From the NCBI RefSeq assembly GCF_001938945.1, contig NZ_MKIO01000039.1, positions 1 to 64,000 on the forward strand: 64,000 nt of DNA. Reading direction: 5' to 3'. Within the stretch, counting starts at the first letter, position 1. Every line of letters starts with the position of its first letter. A program made the position numbers and the translations under genes. Source of the DNA: Xaviernesmea rhizosphaerae. Its GTDB lineage: Bacteria > Pseudomonadota > Alphaproteobacteria > Rhizobiales > Rhizobiaceae. The notes under the pieces were generated by a model, which saw only the letters and a list, made by a program, of their open reading frames with translations, did no database searches and was not told the DNA's origin. Below are positions 44,829 to 53,038 of the stretch, piece after piece.

Positions 44829-44925
44829 TAGGTGGTGAGAACCCTTGCGAGCATCGGCCTTATAAAAGATCCGGGAGATCACGTCCGACTTTGAGATCCC
44901 TGGCATAGGTGACCATCACGCGCGA

Positions 44926-45021
44926 CGTCATCCTCGGGCTTGTTCCGGGGATCTGCCCTGGTCAATAAGTCGTAGAGATATCAAGACCTTGCAGATATCG
45001 GGGTCAAGCCCGAACATGACG
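44926..45021. repeat. Imperfect inverted repeat element
   Basis: CGTCATCCTCGGGCTTGTTCC at 44926-44946 is matched in inverse by CAAGCCCGAACATGACG (45005-45021), with a central unpaired 50-60 bases. Such CGTCATnnTCGGGCTTG palindromes are frequent in rhizobial intergenic DNA. The gap 44716-45149 otherwise holds only the terminator at 44780-44828. Confidence 0.6.
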
Positions 45022-45149
45022 AAACGAGGAGTTTGCCGTCTTTCAGAAAGCTCCGGATATCGCGCATCGATCAACCGGATTTCGTAGGACAATCGGACGG
45101 GTCATGATTTTCCGCCCGAATGCGCATAGCCCGGCCTGACAGCGGAAAA

Positions 45150-45761
45150 TCAGCAAAGAGCGAGCGCGCGTCCGATCATTGTCAGGCTGTGCTCAGGCGC
45201 GCCGGCGAGCACGCTGTCCGACAGGTCGATCTGGCGGATCGCATCGCTGGCCAGAAGGCTCGCGGTCCCATGCATCGTCGCCCAGATAAACAGCGCATGC
45301 CGGTCCAGCTCTTCCGCATCCACCGGTCGATGCCCGGCAGCATGAGCAGCCTTCAGGTTTTCCCGCAGCAAGGCGAAGGCATGGCGTGCCTGGCGCATCA
45401 TCTCAGGGTGATCTGCCGGCGCCGGCAGCGGCGTGCCGAACATCAGCCGGTAGTTCAGCGGCTGTTCCAGTGCGTAGGTGAGGTAGGCTCGCCCCATCGC
45501 TCCAAAGTCCTGCGGTGGCTCGCTCTTCTGCGACCTTGTGTCCAGCGCTTCGGCAAAGGCGGCAAAAGCGCGGGCAACAATTTCCGCCAGCAGATGATCG
45601 CGGCTTGGGAAGTGGCGGTAGGGTGCTCCATGCGACACGCCCAGCCGCCGCGCCACCTCGCGCAGGCTCAATTTCTCCAGGCCGTCTTCAGCAACGATCG
45701 CACGGGCTTCCTCGACACAGGCCTCGCGCAAATTAGCCGGCCGATCCTTGACCTCCCTCAT
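45150..45761 (-). CDS. TetR-family transcriptional regulator
   Basis: 203 aa. The N-terminal helix-turn-helix is LSLREVARRLGVSHGAPYRHFPSRDHLLAEI, typical of TetR, with a C-terminal ligand/dimer region from about residue 75 resembling the WHG type (YLTYALEQPLNYRLMFGTPLP). It is divergent from the membrane protein gene at 45963; paired operators lie between them. GGGGATGAAGG immediately precedes the ATG. Ligand unknown. Confidence 0.92.
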   Translation of the reverse strand: MREVKDRPANLREACVEEARAIVAEDGLEKLSLREVARRLGVSHGAPYRHFPSRDHLLAEIVARAFAAFAEALDTRSQKSEPPQDFGAMGRAYLTYALEQPLNYRLMFGTPLPAPADHPEMMRQARHAFALLRENLKAAHAAGHRPVDAEELDRHALFIWATMHGTASLLASDAIRQIDLSDSVLAGAPEHSLTMIGRALALC

Positions 45762-45903
45762 CCTTCATCCCCTATGCTGATTGTATGGCCTGATCCCTCG
45801 TCCAGCGATGCAGTCCGTGTGCCCTGCCACGCGCATGCGATCGGCCAAGTCCGCGCCCTACCCATTCCTCCTGGACACGAGCGCATCCCCTTCCGATCGG
45901 CAT

Positions 45904-45941
45904 GTAGACAGTGTCTACTTTATCGGGTAGAGGCTGTCTAT
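45904..45941. promoter_or_regulatory. Double TetR-type operator
   Basis: GTAGACAGTGTCTAC at 45904-45918 is a perfect palindrome around a central G. A second, degenerate copy GTAGAGGCTGTCTAT lies at 45927-45941, with centres 23 bases apart. They sit just upstream of the membrane protein gene and about 140 bases from the TetR start, and are the best candidates for the TetR binding sites. Confidence 0.75.
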
Positions 45942-45962
45942 AGAGCCAGTCAGGAGGCGCGG

Positions 45963-46751
45963 ATGGACAGGCACGCGGTGGACTTGTGGTGGTGGACGGT
46001 GGCGGTGTTGCTTGGCCTCTTCGTCGCGACATCGGTTCTGTGCTGGTTCGACGGCCGGCAGATCGACGGGGCAAGCGTCTGGGCCAAGCCGATCAAGTTC
46101 CAGCTCTCGCTCGCCTTGCATTTCGCGACGCTGGCCGCAGTGACATCTTGTCTTGGGCAGGCCTGGCGCGATGGCGCTTTTCTGTGGTGGGTTGCCGTTG
46201 CGGCCGTCGCGTGCACGGCATTTGAGGTCGGCTACATCATGCTCCAGGCCGCGCGCCAGCAGCCATCGCATTTCAATGTCGGTACGCCTCTCTATGCTAC
46301 GCTCTATGCGATGATGGCGGCCGGTGCGGTCGTCCTGACGGTGGCGGCCGGCATTGTCGGGCTCGTCGTTCTTCTCGACCGGGCGGCGGCTTTCGACCAG
46401 GCCACGCGTCTGGGCACGGGACTGGGACTGATCCTCGGCACGGTGCTTACCCTGATCGTCGCCTTTCGCATGGGAGGCGCGCTGAGCCATCATGTCGGCA
46501 CGGAGCTTCCCGGGGCCGCGCGCATGCCGCTGACCGATTGGTCGCTCAGCGTCGGCGACCGGCGCGTGCCGCATTTCTTCGCAACGCATTTGATGCAGGC
46601 GGGCCCGCTCGCGGGCCTTGCCGCCGGCAGTCTGCTGCCGCGCGGCCCGGCTCTTGCCGTCACCTTGGTCGTGCTGGCAGCCGGCACGGCCCTGACGCTC
46701 TGGACCTTCGCAAGGGCCAATGCCGGCTTGCCGATCCCGCGGATCTTCTAG
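45963..46751 (+). CDS. Polytopic membrane protein of unknown function
   Basis: 262-aa very hydrophobic protein with about seven predicted transmembrane helices, beginning DLWWWTVAVLLGLFVATSVL. The conserved-looking loop DGASVWAKPIKFQLSLALHF and FATHLMQAGPLAGL contain charged or polar residues inside or near helices. I do not recognise the family with certainty. AGGAGG lies five bases before the ATG at 45963; the much longer open frame to the left overlaps the TetR gene and is rejected. Probably repressed by the adjacent TetR through the operators just upstream. Confidence 0.8.
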   Translation: MDRHAVDLWWWTVAVLLGLFVATSVLCWFDGRQIDGASVWAKPIKFQLSLALHFATLAAVTSCLGQAWRDGAFLWWVAVAAVACTAFEVGYIMLQAARQQPSHFNVGTPLYATLYAMMAAGAVVLTVAAGIVGLVVLLDRAAAFDQATRLGTGLGLILGTVLTLIVAFRMGGALSHHVGTELPGAARMPLTDWSLSVGDRRVPHFFATHLMQAGPLAGLAAGSLLPRGPALAVTLVVLAAGTALTLWTFARANAGLPIPRIF

Positions 46752-46828
46752 AGAGTCAGACGGAAAAGTCGCAACCGATTTTCGATCCGACCGCCCGAGG
46801 CGATTGTCGGCCTCGACCCCATGGTTCT

Positions 46829-46930
46829 AGAGCATCAGACTGAAAATCGCACGCAATCCGATGCTCTAATTTTTTGTTTTTGCATCGGATTTTTCCGAAA
46901 ACCGGTTCCCACTTTTCGGTCCGATGCTCT
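46829..46930. repeat. Rhizobial palindromic repeat, type A, full-length copy
   Basis: Starts AGAGCATCAGACTGAAAATC and ends TTTTCGGTCCGATGCTCT. Outer arms AGAGCATC and GATGCTCT are inverted; internal blocks GCATCGGATTTTTCCGAAA and CCGGTTCCCACTTTTCGG recur in the other copies (99-150, 47873-47911, 52747-52790). It lies between the membrane protein gene and the end of the next minus-strand small gene. Confidence 0.75.
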
Positions 46931-46944
46931 AATCCAACAAAGCG

Positions 46945-47175
46945 TCAGAGACGACCCTCGCCCTTGAAGTAACCGGGATATTGCACGCGTTCCGGATCTG
47001 GCTGGCTGGGGTCGGCCTGGTCGTCTGCCGGGGGCGGCGAGGCGACCGGCTCCGCCTGTCTGTGTGACGCGAGCCCCGCGCGCAGGAGGGCGCTCAACGC
47101 CTCGTCGCGCGAGAGGCCTTGCTGGGCCATGAAAAGGCCCAGCGCCTCTTCGAGATCTTGGGGCAGGGACGTCAT
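46945..47175 (-). CDS. Small hypothetical protein
   Basis: 76 aa. The first half is a short helical region, PQDLEEALGLFMAQQGLSRDEALSALL, that resembles a ribbon-helix-helix or CopG-like segment only loosely. The second half is Pro/Asp-rich and ends YPGYFKGEGRL. GGGAG lies six bases before the ATG. No partner gene adjoins. Function unknown, and existence rests on the ribosome site and composition. Confidence 0.6.
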   Translation of the reverse strand: MTSLPQDLEEALGLFMAQQGLSRDEALSALLRAGLASHRQAEPVASPPPADDQADPSQPDPERVQYPGYFKGEGRL

Positions 47176-47388
47176 GAGGCTCTCCCGAGAGGATGATGGT
47201 TCGCACAGCCGCCAGCGCGGCTGGAGCCTCTGCCGCCAGCGCGGCTTTGGCTGCGACGCTCAAGCCATGCGGTCTGTCCGTCAACGTGGGACAACGCCGG
47301 CGGGTTCCTTGAGCCGGGCGGCGGCAAAGCTGCGCATGTCGCAGTCACGCCAAAAATCCGGCTCCTTTATGCAAGCCAAGCCGTCACT

Positions 47389-47676
47389 CTACTTGCAGTA
47401 GCTCGTGCCGTTGCCATCGACATAACAGCGGGAGTGCGTCTTGCCGGCATTGTTGTTGCGCCTGGCTGCGGGCGGCAGGCGTTGAGAATCGACCTTGGCG
47501 CCGCCCAGTTGCAGCGAGCGCGACGTGCCGCTGCAATCGAGCTGGAAATTCTGGTTGCCATAGGTTCCCTGCGCGCCGCAGCGGCCCGTTGGCGTCACCT
47601 CGTAATTCTTGTACTGCGCCTGTGCCGCGATCGGCGTCGCGGCAAGCGTCACGCAGAGCGCGATCGTCTTGAACAT
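47389..47676 (-). CDS. Small secreted hypothetical protein
   Basis: 95 aa with a clear signal peptide (MFKTIALCVTLAATPIAAQAQ, cleavage after AQA). The mature part has four Cys: two in TGRCGAQG and LDCSGTS, and two in SRCYVDGNGTSYCK, suggesting two disulfides in the periplasm. GGGAGG lies six bases before the ATG. No known domain recognised. Confidence 0.78.
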   Translation of the reverse strand: MFKTIALCVTLAATPIAAQAQYKNYEVTPTGRCGAQGTYGNQNFQLDCSGTSRSLQLGGAKVDSQRLPPAARRNNNAGKTHSRCYVDGNGTSYCK

Positions 47677-47830
47677 GATGTGCCTCCCGCCCGGTGAAAC
47701 ATGCGGGCTCTCTCAATGTAGGCGCTGCGCGCCTGCCGGAAAAGCGGCGGCCTGGCGGGATTTGGCGTGATGCCCGCATAATCCCGCCGCCGGCCCGGTC
47801 CATCTGCGTTGGCGCAGACGATATGTTACG

Positions 47831-47865
47831 AAAAAAGGCGACGCGATGATGAGGATCGCGCCGCC
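47831..47865 (-). terminator. Rho-independent terminator
   Basis: ATCGCGCCGCC (47855-47865) pairs with GGCGACGCGAT (47837-47847) with one G-U pair. On the minus strand six T follow (AAAAAA at 47831-47836). It ends the proline-rich secreted protein gene. Confidence 0.85.
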
Positions 47866-47872
47866 CTTTCAG

Positions 47873-47911
47873 AAGGCATCGGACTGAAAATCAGATGCAG
47901 TTCGATGCTCT
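47873..47911. repeat. Partial rhizobial repeat, type A
   Basis: AAGGCATCGGACTGAAAATC followed by GTTCGATGCTCT matches the left half of the full copy at 46829-46930 (AGAGCATCAGACTGAAAATC ... CCGATGCTCT). It sits between the stop of the proline-rich gene and its terminator. Confidence 0.6.
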
Positions 47912-47957
47912 CAGAGGCGTGGAGGCCAAACTGTTCCGTCGGCCTGTCGAAAGGCGA

Positions 47958-48296
47958 TCAATCCTTCAGATCGACCCGGTCGAGGATCTGCATCAGCGTG
48001 TCGGTGCAGGCCTTCATCGGTTCGTCATCGGCGCATTTCACCTCAACCTTGGTGTCGCCTTTCTTGATCTCGAAATGGGCGCCCTTGGGTGGACGCGGCG
48101 GCATGGGGCGGCCCTCTTCCATCCAGGGACGGCCCGGACCCTTGGGCGGACGGCCTGCTTCGCCCGGCGGCGGGGGCGGGGGCGGCGCAGCCTCTCCGGC
48201 GACCGGCGCGGGGCCGCCCGGCGGCGGCGGCGGGTCCTGCGCCAGGGCCGAGCCGGCCAGGGAAAAAGCGAAGGCGGCGATCAGCAGCGACTTCAT
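47958..48296 (-). CDS. Proline-rich secreted hypothetical protein
   Basis: 112 aa. A signal peptide (MKSLLIAAFAFSLAGSALAQ) leads into a Pro/Gly-rich region of about 55 residues, then a charged globular tail FEIKKGDTKVEVKCADDEP with two Cys (CADDEPMKAC) and a C-terminal amphipathic helix TLMQILDRVDLKD. It is periplasmic or exported. The ATG at 48294-48296 has AAGGA six bases upstream; an ATG five codons earlier is less likely. The tail, with paired Cys and conserved charges, looks like the functional part. Function unknown. Confidence 0.75.
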   Translation of the reverse strand: MKSLLIAAFAFSLAGSALAQDPPPPPGGPAPVAGEAAPPPPPPPGEAGRPPKGPGRPWMEEGRPMPPRPPKGAHFEIKKGDTKVEVKCADDEPMKACTDTLMQILDRVDLKD

Positions 48297-48632
48297 CCTG
48301 TGTCCTTTCACATTTCGCAGACGCCGAATTTCAGGAACGGCGCATTTCAGTAACGGCGGATGAATGAGATCGCACGCAATTCGTTCCCCCGGGAGAGCAA
48401 CATGACAGAGATTTCATCTTGGCGGGCAGGCCGTCCCACACAGGCGGTCTGACGGCGCCAGGGCCGGCTGTGAATTTCTGTCGAAACCGATCGAGCGATT
48501 GCTGTCCTGTTGCCAGCGCGCGGTTCGGGCATCTAATCCTGGCCCGAGGCCGCTCGATGCTGCGACCAAGATCCTGCGCCTGAGCCCTCGGGGATGCCCG
48601 CGCGATCAAGCCCGCGCCATGCCGGAGGCTGA
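48297..48632. other. Gene-less stretch
   Basis: 336 bases between the proline-rich gene and the tRNA terminator. No ORF with a ribosome site or recognisable composition. It should contain the promoter of the proline-rich gene; none was clear. Confidence 0.45.
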
Positions 48633-48668
48633 AACGCGAAAAGGTCTCTCGATTTCTCGAAAGACCTT
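48633..48668 (-). terminator. Terminator of tRNA-Val
   Basis: AAGGTCTCTCGA (48641-48652) and TCGAAAGACCTT (48657-48668) form an 11-of-12 stem with a four-base loop. On the minus strand it is followed by TTTTCGCG. It lies 20 bases past the tRNA. Confidence 0.8.
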
Positions 48669-48687
48669 CTCAATCAGGCAATTAGGA

Positions 48688-48762
<75 letters not shown>

Positions 48763-48774
48763 ATCCGATGAGCG

Positions 48775-48806
48775 GCATAGACCACAAAACCCTTCGCGCC
48801 GTCAAG
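48775..48806 (-). promoter_or_regulatory. Promoter of tRNA-Val
   Basis: On the minus strand TTGACG (48800-48805) and TCTATG (48776-48781) are 18 bases apart, resembling the alphaproteobacterial CTTGAC/CTATAT stable-RNA promoters. The predicted start is about 8 bases upstream of the mature 5' end. Confidence 0.7.
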
Positions 48807-48844
48807 AGCCGATGTGAAGGTTTTTTGTGATTTTTTTGACAGCC

Positions 48845-49207
48845 TTATGCCGCCAGCATCTTGTTGACCTCATCGACGAGGTCGCGCAGGTGGAACGGCT
48901 TGGAGAGGACCTTGGCATCCTTGGGCGCCTTGGAGTCCGGATTGAGGGCGACGGCGGCGAAGCCGGTGATGAACATAACCTTCAGGTCCGGGTCGAGTTC
49001 GGTCGCCCGGCGGGCCAGTTCGATGCCGTCCATTTCCGGCATGACGATGTCGGTCAGCAGGAGCGAGAAGGGTTCTTCGCGAAGCCGGTCATAGGCGCTG
49101 GCGCCATTGTCGAAGGACAGAACCTTGTAGCCTGCCTTTTCGAGCGCCTTCACGAGGAAGCGGCGCATATCGTTATCGTCTTCTGCGAGGAGAATCTTGG
49201 TCGTCAT
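48845..49207 (-). CDS. cpdR: Response regulator CpdR
   Basis: 120-aa single-domain receiver. The acidic pocket is AEDDNDM (Asp10, Asp11), the phosphoacceptor is Asp53 in LLLTDIVMPEMDG, and the signalling Thr/Lys lie in FITGFA and LSKPFHL. There is no output domain. In Caulobacter and Sinorhizobium the unphosphorylated form primes ClpXP to degrade cell-cycle proteins, under control of CckA/ChpT; CpdR itself ends in Ala-Ala as here (KMLAA). The N-formylglutamate amidohydrolase gene runs divergently beside it, as in other rhizobia. Confidence 0.93.
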   Translation of the reverse strand: MTTKILLAEDDNDMRRFLVKALEKAGYKVLSFDNGASAYDRLREEPFSLLLTDIVMPEMDGIELARRATELDPDLKVMFITGFAAVALNPDSKAPKDAKVLSKPFHLRDLVDEVNKMLAA

Positions 49208-49414
49208 GGATTTCCAGCCGTTGCTGTCCTAGGTCTTCATGATCTCGGGGGCGCGACGCGCCTCCCGGCTATGACGTCGGAAAATGGTTAAATATCCCGT
49301 GACGGCGCGCGATCACACGACACCCACGGGGCCCCGTACTGACTATGGACACAGATGCCTTCCACTGGCAACATGGCAGACTCTCGACATGGCGACATGG
49401 TAAAAAGGAATGTG

Positions 49415-50296
49415 ATGTCCGCAGCCTCCGGGGAGACGATGTTCGAGGTCCTGGAGCCGGACCAGCAGCGCCTTCCTCTCGTTCTCAATTCGCCGCATAG
49501 CGGGCGCGTCTATACGGCAGACTTCCTGGCGCAGTCGCGGCTCGATGCGCTGTCGATCCGCCGCTCCGAGGATCCCTTCGTCGAAGAACTGTTCTCGGCC
49601 GGTCTGAGGCTGGGTGCGCCCATGCTGAAGGCCCATTTCCCCCGCGCCTTTCTCGACGTCAACCGCGAGCCTTACGAGCTCGACCCGCGCATGTTCGACG
49701 GCTCCCTGCCGTCCTATGCCAATATCGGCTCCATGCGCGTGGCCGGCGGGCTCGGCACCGTGCCGCGGCTGGTGGCGGAAAACATGGAGATCTACCGCAG
49801 CCGCCTGCCGGTCGATGTGGCGCTGGCGCGGATCGAGGAGATCTACAAGCCCTATCACGCCTGCCTGCGCAAGCTGATCGCGCGCACCCATGTGCGCTAC
49901 GGCTTCGCCGTGCTGGTGGACTGCCATTCCATGCCCGGCAATATCCGCGTCGCAGGCGGGGCGAGCCGACCGGATTTCATTATTGGCGACCGCTATGGCA
50001 CCAGCGCGGCCGGCGAACTCAGCCGCGCGGCCGTGGAGATCCTCGAGGATCTCGGTTTTTCCGTCGCCCGCAACAAGCCCTATGCCGGCGGCTTCATCAC
50101 CGAGCATTATGGCCGGCCGAGCCGGGGGCTGCATGCGCTGCAGATCGAGGTCAACCGTGCGCTCTATATCGACGAGGCCACGCTGGAGAAGCGGCCGGAA
50201 TTTCCCTTCATCCTGAAAATGATCTCGCTCTTTCTGGAGAGCTTCACATTTCACATGATGAAATATGCCGAAAGCCTGCCGCTGGCGGCCGAATAG
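49415..50296 (+). CDS. N-formylglutamate amidohydrolase
   Basis: 293-aa enzyme of the FGase family (Pfam N-formylglutamate amidohydrolase), which hydrolyses N-formyl-glutamate to glutamate and formate in histidine degradation, or acts on related N-acyl amino acids. Metal and substrate motifs include LVLNSPHSGRVY, RRSEDPFVEELF, VDCHSMPGN and the C-terminal GLHALQIEVNRALYID. AAGGA lies before the ATG at 49415; upstream in-frame ATGs lack such a site. No other hut genes are present, so its physiological substrate is uncertain. Confidence 0.9.
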   Translation: MSAASGETMFEVLEPDQQRLPLVLNSPHSGRVYTADFLAQSRLDALSIRRSEDPFVEELFSAGLRLGAPMLKAHFPRAFLDVNREPYELDPRMFDGSLPSYANIGSMRVAGGLGTVPRLVAENMEIYRSRLPVDVALARIEEIYKPYHACLRKLIARTHVRYGFAVLVDCHSMPGNIRVAGGASRPDFIIGDRYGTSAAGELSRAAVEILEDLGFSVARNKPYAGGFITEHYGRPSRGLHALQIEVNRALYIDEATLEKRPEFPFILKMISLFLESFTFHMMKYAESLPLAAE

Positions 50297-50372
50297 CGTC
50301 CTTGCAGGCATATTTTTAACGGGTCGACATCGGCCGGCCCGCGGGATGTACGATCTTTCCGCCACCAGGTCG

Positions 50373-50455
50373 AGGACAAAAAAAACCGCGCTTGCGCGCG
50401 GTTAAGTCTAGGGAGGAAACACCCAAGGAGGGTATTTACAGCCACGAGTGACTGT
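50373..50455 (-). ncRNA. Small RNA, alpha-r8/MmgR-like candidate
   Basis: Minus-strand gene of about 80 nt with complete signals and no ORF: promoter at 50462-50490, start near 50455, and a perfect terminator (AACCGCGC, loop GCAA, GCGCGGTT, then eight T). Unpaired CCUCC motifs occur twice (ACCCTCCTTGGGTG and TTTCCTCCCTAG), typical of trans-acting small RNAs that pair with ribosome binding sites. From memory, the layout and the neighbours (N-formylglutamate amidohydrolase, an inositol-monophosphatase-like gene) fit the rhizobial alpha-r8/MmgR family, which in Sinorhizobium limits polyhydroxybutyrate accumulation. The family name is less certain than the existence of an RNA gene. Confidence 0.7.
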
Positions 50456-50461
50456 ACTGTG

Positions 50462-50490
50462 ACAGTAATATTGCATTGCACAAGTGTCAA
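50462..50490 (-). promoter_or_regulatory. Promoter of the small RNA
   Basis: On the minus strand a perfect -35 TTGACA (50485-50490), a 17-base spacer and -10 TACTGT (50462-50467). It is followed by the RNA start about 7 bases later. The remaining gap to hisN (50491-50901) shows no further gene. Confidence 0.75.
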
Positions 50491-50901
50491 CACGGTTTTG
50501 CCGCATTTGACCGATTTCTGCATGAAAAACGAGCTTTCGACAGAAGTGCTCAAATTGAAAGCAAGCTGATGGAGCTTTTGGCAGAGGGGTGACGCTGCCC
50601 GGAGCCAGGACGGCAAGCGGCCGGCATCCCCAGATGCGGCTGTGTTGATGACGGAAGCCTGGGCGAAGGGATCGGCCCGGCATCGTCTTACCGCTGATCA
50701 ACGCATCGGCCGCAGGGGAACGCTTCCCCGACCTGCAAAAGTCTGACATGAACAAGCCCGATGTTCCCTTAAAGGATCGGTCTCCGGTCGCGCATTTTGC
50801 ACATGCGGCGTCGGTGCGATCCACGCCTTTGCCGCCGGCATTCTTCGTCTGATCGCCGGTCGGTGCCGTCATCCATCCTGCGCGCCTCAGAGGTTTTGCG
50901 A

Positions 50902-51684
50902 ATGATCCCCGATCTTGCCTTTCTCAACCGCCTGGCGGATGCCGCCAAGGCCGAGACCCTCCCGCGTTTCCGCACCGGGGTGGCCATCGACAACAAGTAC
51001 AAGGTCGGCTTCGATCCGGTGACGGAGGCCGATCAGGCGGCCGAAGCGGCGATCCGGGCGCTGATCCAGGCGGAGTTTCCAGATCATGGCATTCTGGGCG
51101 AGGAGCATGGCGGCGAAGGGCTCGACCAGGATTATGTCTGGGTGATCGACCCCATCGACGGCACCCGCGCCTTCATCTCCGGCCTGCCGGTCTGGGGCAC
51201 GCTGGTCGGCCTTTATCACCATGGCCGCGCCATCATGGGGCTGATGGACCAGCCGTTTACCGGCGAGCGCTATCTGACGATCGGCGAGGGCACCTATTAT
51301 CGCGGACCGGAGGGCGAGAAGCGGCTGACCACGCGCGCCTGCGTCACGCTCGGCGAAGCGACGATGTTCACCACTTCGCCCTTCCTTTACGCACCCGTCG
51401 CCGCCGCCTCCTACAAGGCGCTGGAGGCGCAGGTGCGGCTCGCCCGTTACGGCTGCGACTGCTATGCCTTCGCGCTTCTGGCCGCCGGCCATGTGGATCT
51501 CGTCTGCGAGGGCGGGCTGAAGCCCTATGACATCGCCGCGCTGATCCCGCTGATCGAGCAGGCGGGCGGCGTCGTGACCGACTGGAAGGGTGGACGGCCC
51601 GAACAGGGCGGCGACATTCTGGCGGCGGGCGATCCCGCCCTGCATGCGCAGGCGCTGGCGCTGCTGGCAAGCGCCGCACCCTGA
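50902..51684 (+). CDS. hisN: Inositol monophosphatase-family histidinol-phosphatase
   Basis: 260 aa, metal-dependent phosphatase of the IMPase superfamily. Motifs: VTEADQAAEAAIRALI, GILGEEHGGEG (metal Glu), WVIDPIDGTRAFISGLPVWG (metal Asp pair) and GLKPYDIAALIPLIEQAGGVV (C-terminal Asp). Its best match is to the HisN type of histidinol-phosphatases of Actinobacteria and alphaproteobacteria, the penultimate histidine step, rather than to myo-inositol phosphatase proper. The ATG at 50902 has AGAGG upstream; the in-frame TTG/ATG region earlier is not coding. Substrate choice is inference. Confidence 0.85.
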   Translation: MIPDLAFLNRLADAAKAETLPRFRTGVAIDNKYKVGFDPVTEADQAAEAAIRALIQAEFPDHGILGEEHGGEGLDQDYVWVIDPIDGTRAFISGLPVWGTLVGLYHHGRAIMGLMDQPFTGERYLTIGEGTYYRGPEGEKRLTTRACVTLGEATMFTTSPFLYAPVAAASYKALEAQVRLARYGCDCYAFALLAAGHVDLVCEGGLKPYDIAALIPLIEQAGGVVTDWKGGRPEQGGDILAAGDPALHAQALALLASAAP

Positions 51685-51733
51685 GCCTTTATTCGTCGCA
51701 TCCCGCGCCAGCACCCGGGCAGCGCGGCCGTCG

Positions 51734-52723
51734 TCAGACGGCGGTCGCCTCCTCGATCTGTTGCGGCAGGCCGCTGTCGACCGAGCCGGGAAAAAAAGCC
51801 TCGATGGCCGCGAGTGCTTGGTCGCGATAACGGTCGGCCTCCTGCAGCACCTCGTGGCGTGCCCCGACGATCGGGATCAGCGTGCATGCGCGAAATTGCG
51901 CGGCCAGCGCTTCCAAGGCGGCGTAGGGAACCAGCGGGTCGCGCGTCGGCGCGAGGATCAGCGTCGGGATGGTGATCGCGGTCAGATGCTCCTGCCGCCG
52001 CACGCGGCGCATGGCGCTGAGTGTCTCATAGAGCCAGCGGGCGCTGGGGGGGCCAAGCGCCAGATGCGGATGTGCCTCGGCCAGTCCTTCGCCCCGGGCG
52101 AAGCGCAGGGGATCCGATGTCAGCGGATTGGCGGAAAAGGGCCGCGGCCCCCGGTCGCGCGTCAGCGGAAACGTGCCGAAGCCCAGCAGGCTGGCGGTGC
52201 CCGCCAGCGCCACGACCCGGCCCTCGTTCAAGGCCTGGCCGCCGAGCGCCACGAAAGGGGCTGACAGGACCATGCGGTCGATCCGGCCGGAAAGCTTCGG
52301 CGCCTGCGACAGCGCCACGAGCCCGCCCATGGAATGGCCGAGAAGGAAGAAGGGAAGCCGGGTGTCGGGCAGAACGACCTGCTCGAGAAAGGCCTCGAGA
52401 TCGCGCTCGTAATCGGCAAAGCGGCGCACATGGCCGCGCCGCGGCAGGCGCTCGATCAGCCGGTCGGAAGCGCCCTGGCCGCGCCAGTCGAAGGTGGCCA
52501 CCCAGAGGCCGCGTTGCAGAAAGCCACCGATCAGCTCGAAATATTTCTCGATCGCTTCATTGCGCCCGTGCAGCAGCACCACCGTGCCCCGCACCGGCCC
52601 CACCTCGCCGCGAAAGACGGCGTAGCGCAGGCGCCGGCCGTCCGCACCCTGGAAATGGCCGACCGTGGCTTTGCCCGGCAGGGGATTGTCGGGCGTGGGG
52701 TAGAGTTCGGCATCCTGGCTCAT
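51734..52723 (-). CDS. Alpha/beta hydrolase (lysophospholipase/monoacylglycerol lipase type)
   Basis: 329-aa serine hydrolase of the Hydrolase_4 group. The oxyanion region is VVLLHGRNEAIEKY, the nucleophile elbow is FFLLGHSMGGLVAL (GHSMG, Ser), the acid lies in ILAPTRDPLVPY (Asp), and the last His in IVGARHEVLQEAD. A cytoplasmic protein without signal. The start is the ATG at 52721-52723, since sequence upstream is the type A repeat translated as GPKSGNRPFGPM; the ribosome site is weak. Likely substrate: lysophospholipid or monoacylglycerol, by family only. Confidence 0.87.
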   Translation of the reverse strand: MSQDAELYPTPDNPLPGKATVGHFQGADGRRLRYAVFRGEVGPVRGTVVLLHGRNEAIEKYFELIGGFLQRGLWVATFDWRGQGASDRLIERLPRRGHVRRFADYERDLEAFLEQVVLPDTRLPFFLLGHSMGGLVALSQAPKLSGRIDRMVLSAPFVALGGQALNEGRVVALAGTASLLGFGTFPLTRDRGPRPFSANPLTSDPLRFARGEGLAEAHPHLALGPPSARWLYETLSAMRRVRRQEHLTAITIPTLILAPTRDPLVPYAALEALAAQFRACTLIPIVGARHEVLQEADRYRDQALAAIEAFFPGSVDSGLPQQIEEATAV

Positions 52724-52746
52724 GCGCTGACCGCAATCCTGCCGGC

Positions 52747-52790
52747 GCATTGGCCCGAAAGGCCGGTTCCCACTTTTCGGCCCGATGCGG
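52747..52790. repeat. Partial rhizobial repeat, type A
   Basis: CCCGAAAGGCCGGTTCCCAC followed by TTTTCGGCCCGATGCGG matches the right half of the 46829-46930 copy. It sits immediately upstream of the hydrolase gene and may have displaced or contain its promoter. The stretch 52791-52992 holds nothing else recognisable. Confidence 0.6.
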
Positions 52791-52992
52791 GCCGGGCCGG
52801 TTTGCGAAGCCAAGTCATCAAGAGTTCCTGTCGGTAAGGCCGCCATGCCCGGTCAAAGGCTGGCGGTATGGGAAAAGCAGTGCCGATCATGGCGGCAAGC
52901 GCCTTCAAGTCATCTTAATCCTTGACGGGAAAGCGTCCAGAATTTTGACCTGACAGAGAGGAAGCGGGGGAAAGACGGCTCTGTTTCGCCGC

Positions 52993-53038
52993 AAGAAAAG
53001 GGGCCGGAATGCCACGGGGTTGATCTGCATTCCGGCCC
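52993..53038 (-). terminator. Orphan minus-strand terminator
   Basis: GGGCCGGAATGC at 53001-53012 pairs perfectly with GCATTCCGGCCC at 53027-53038. On the minus strand it is followed by CTTTTCTTGC. No minus-strand protein gene ends to its right before the Hsp20 gene, so a non-coding transcript is implied. A second structured block (GGAACCGT 53063-53070 with ACGGTTCC 53105-53112) lies beside it. Confidence 0.6.

Noticed and set aside
52724..52846. N-terminal extension of the alpha/beta hydrolase
   Set aside because: The extra residues are a translation of the type A palindromic repeat, not protein-like sequence.
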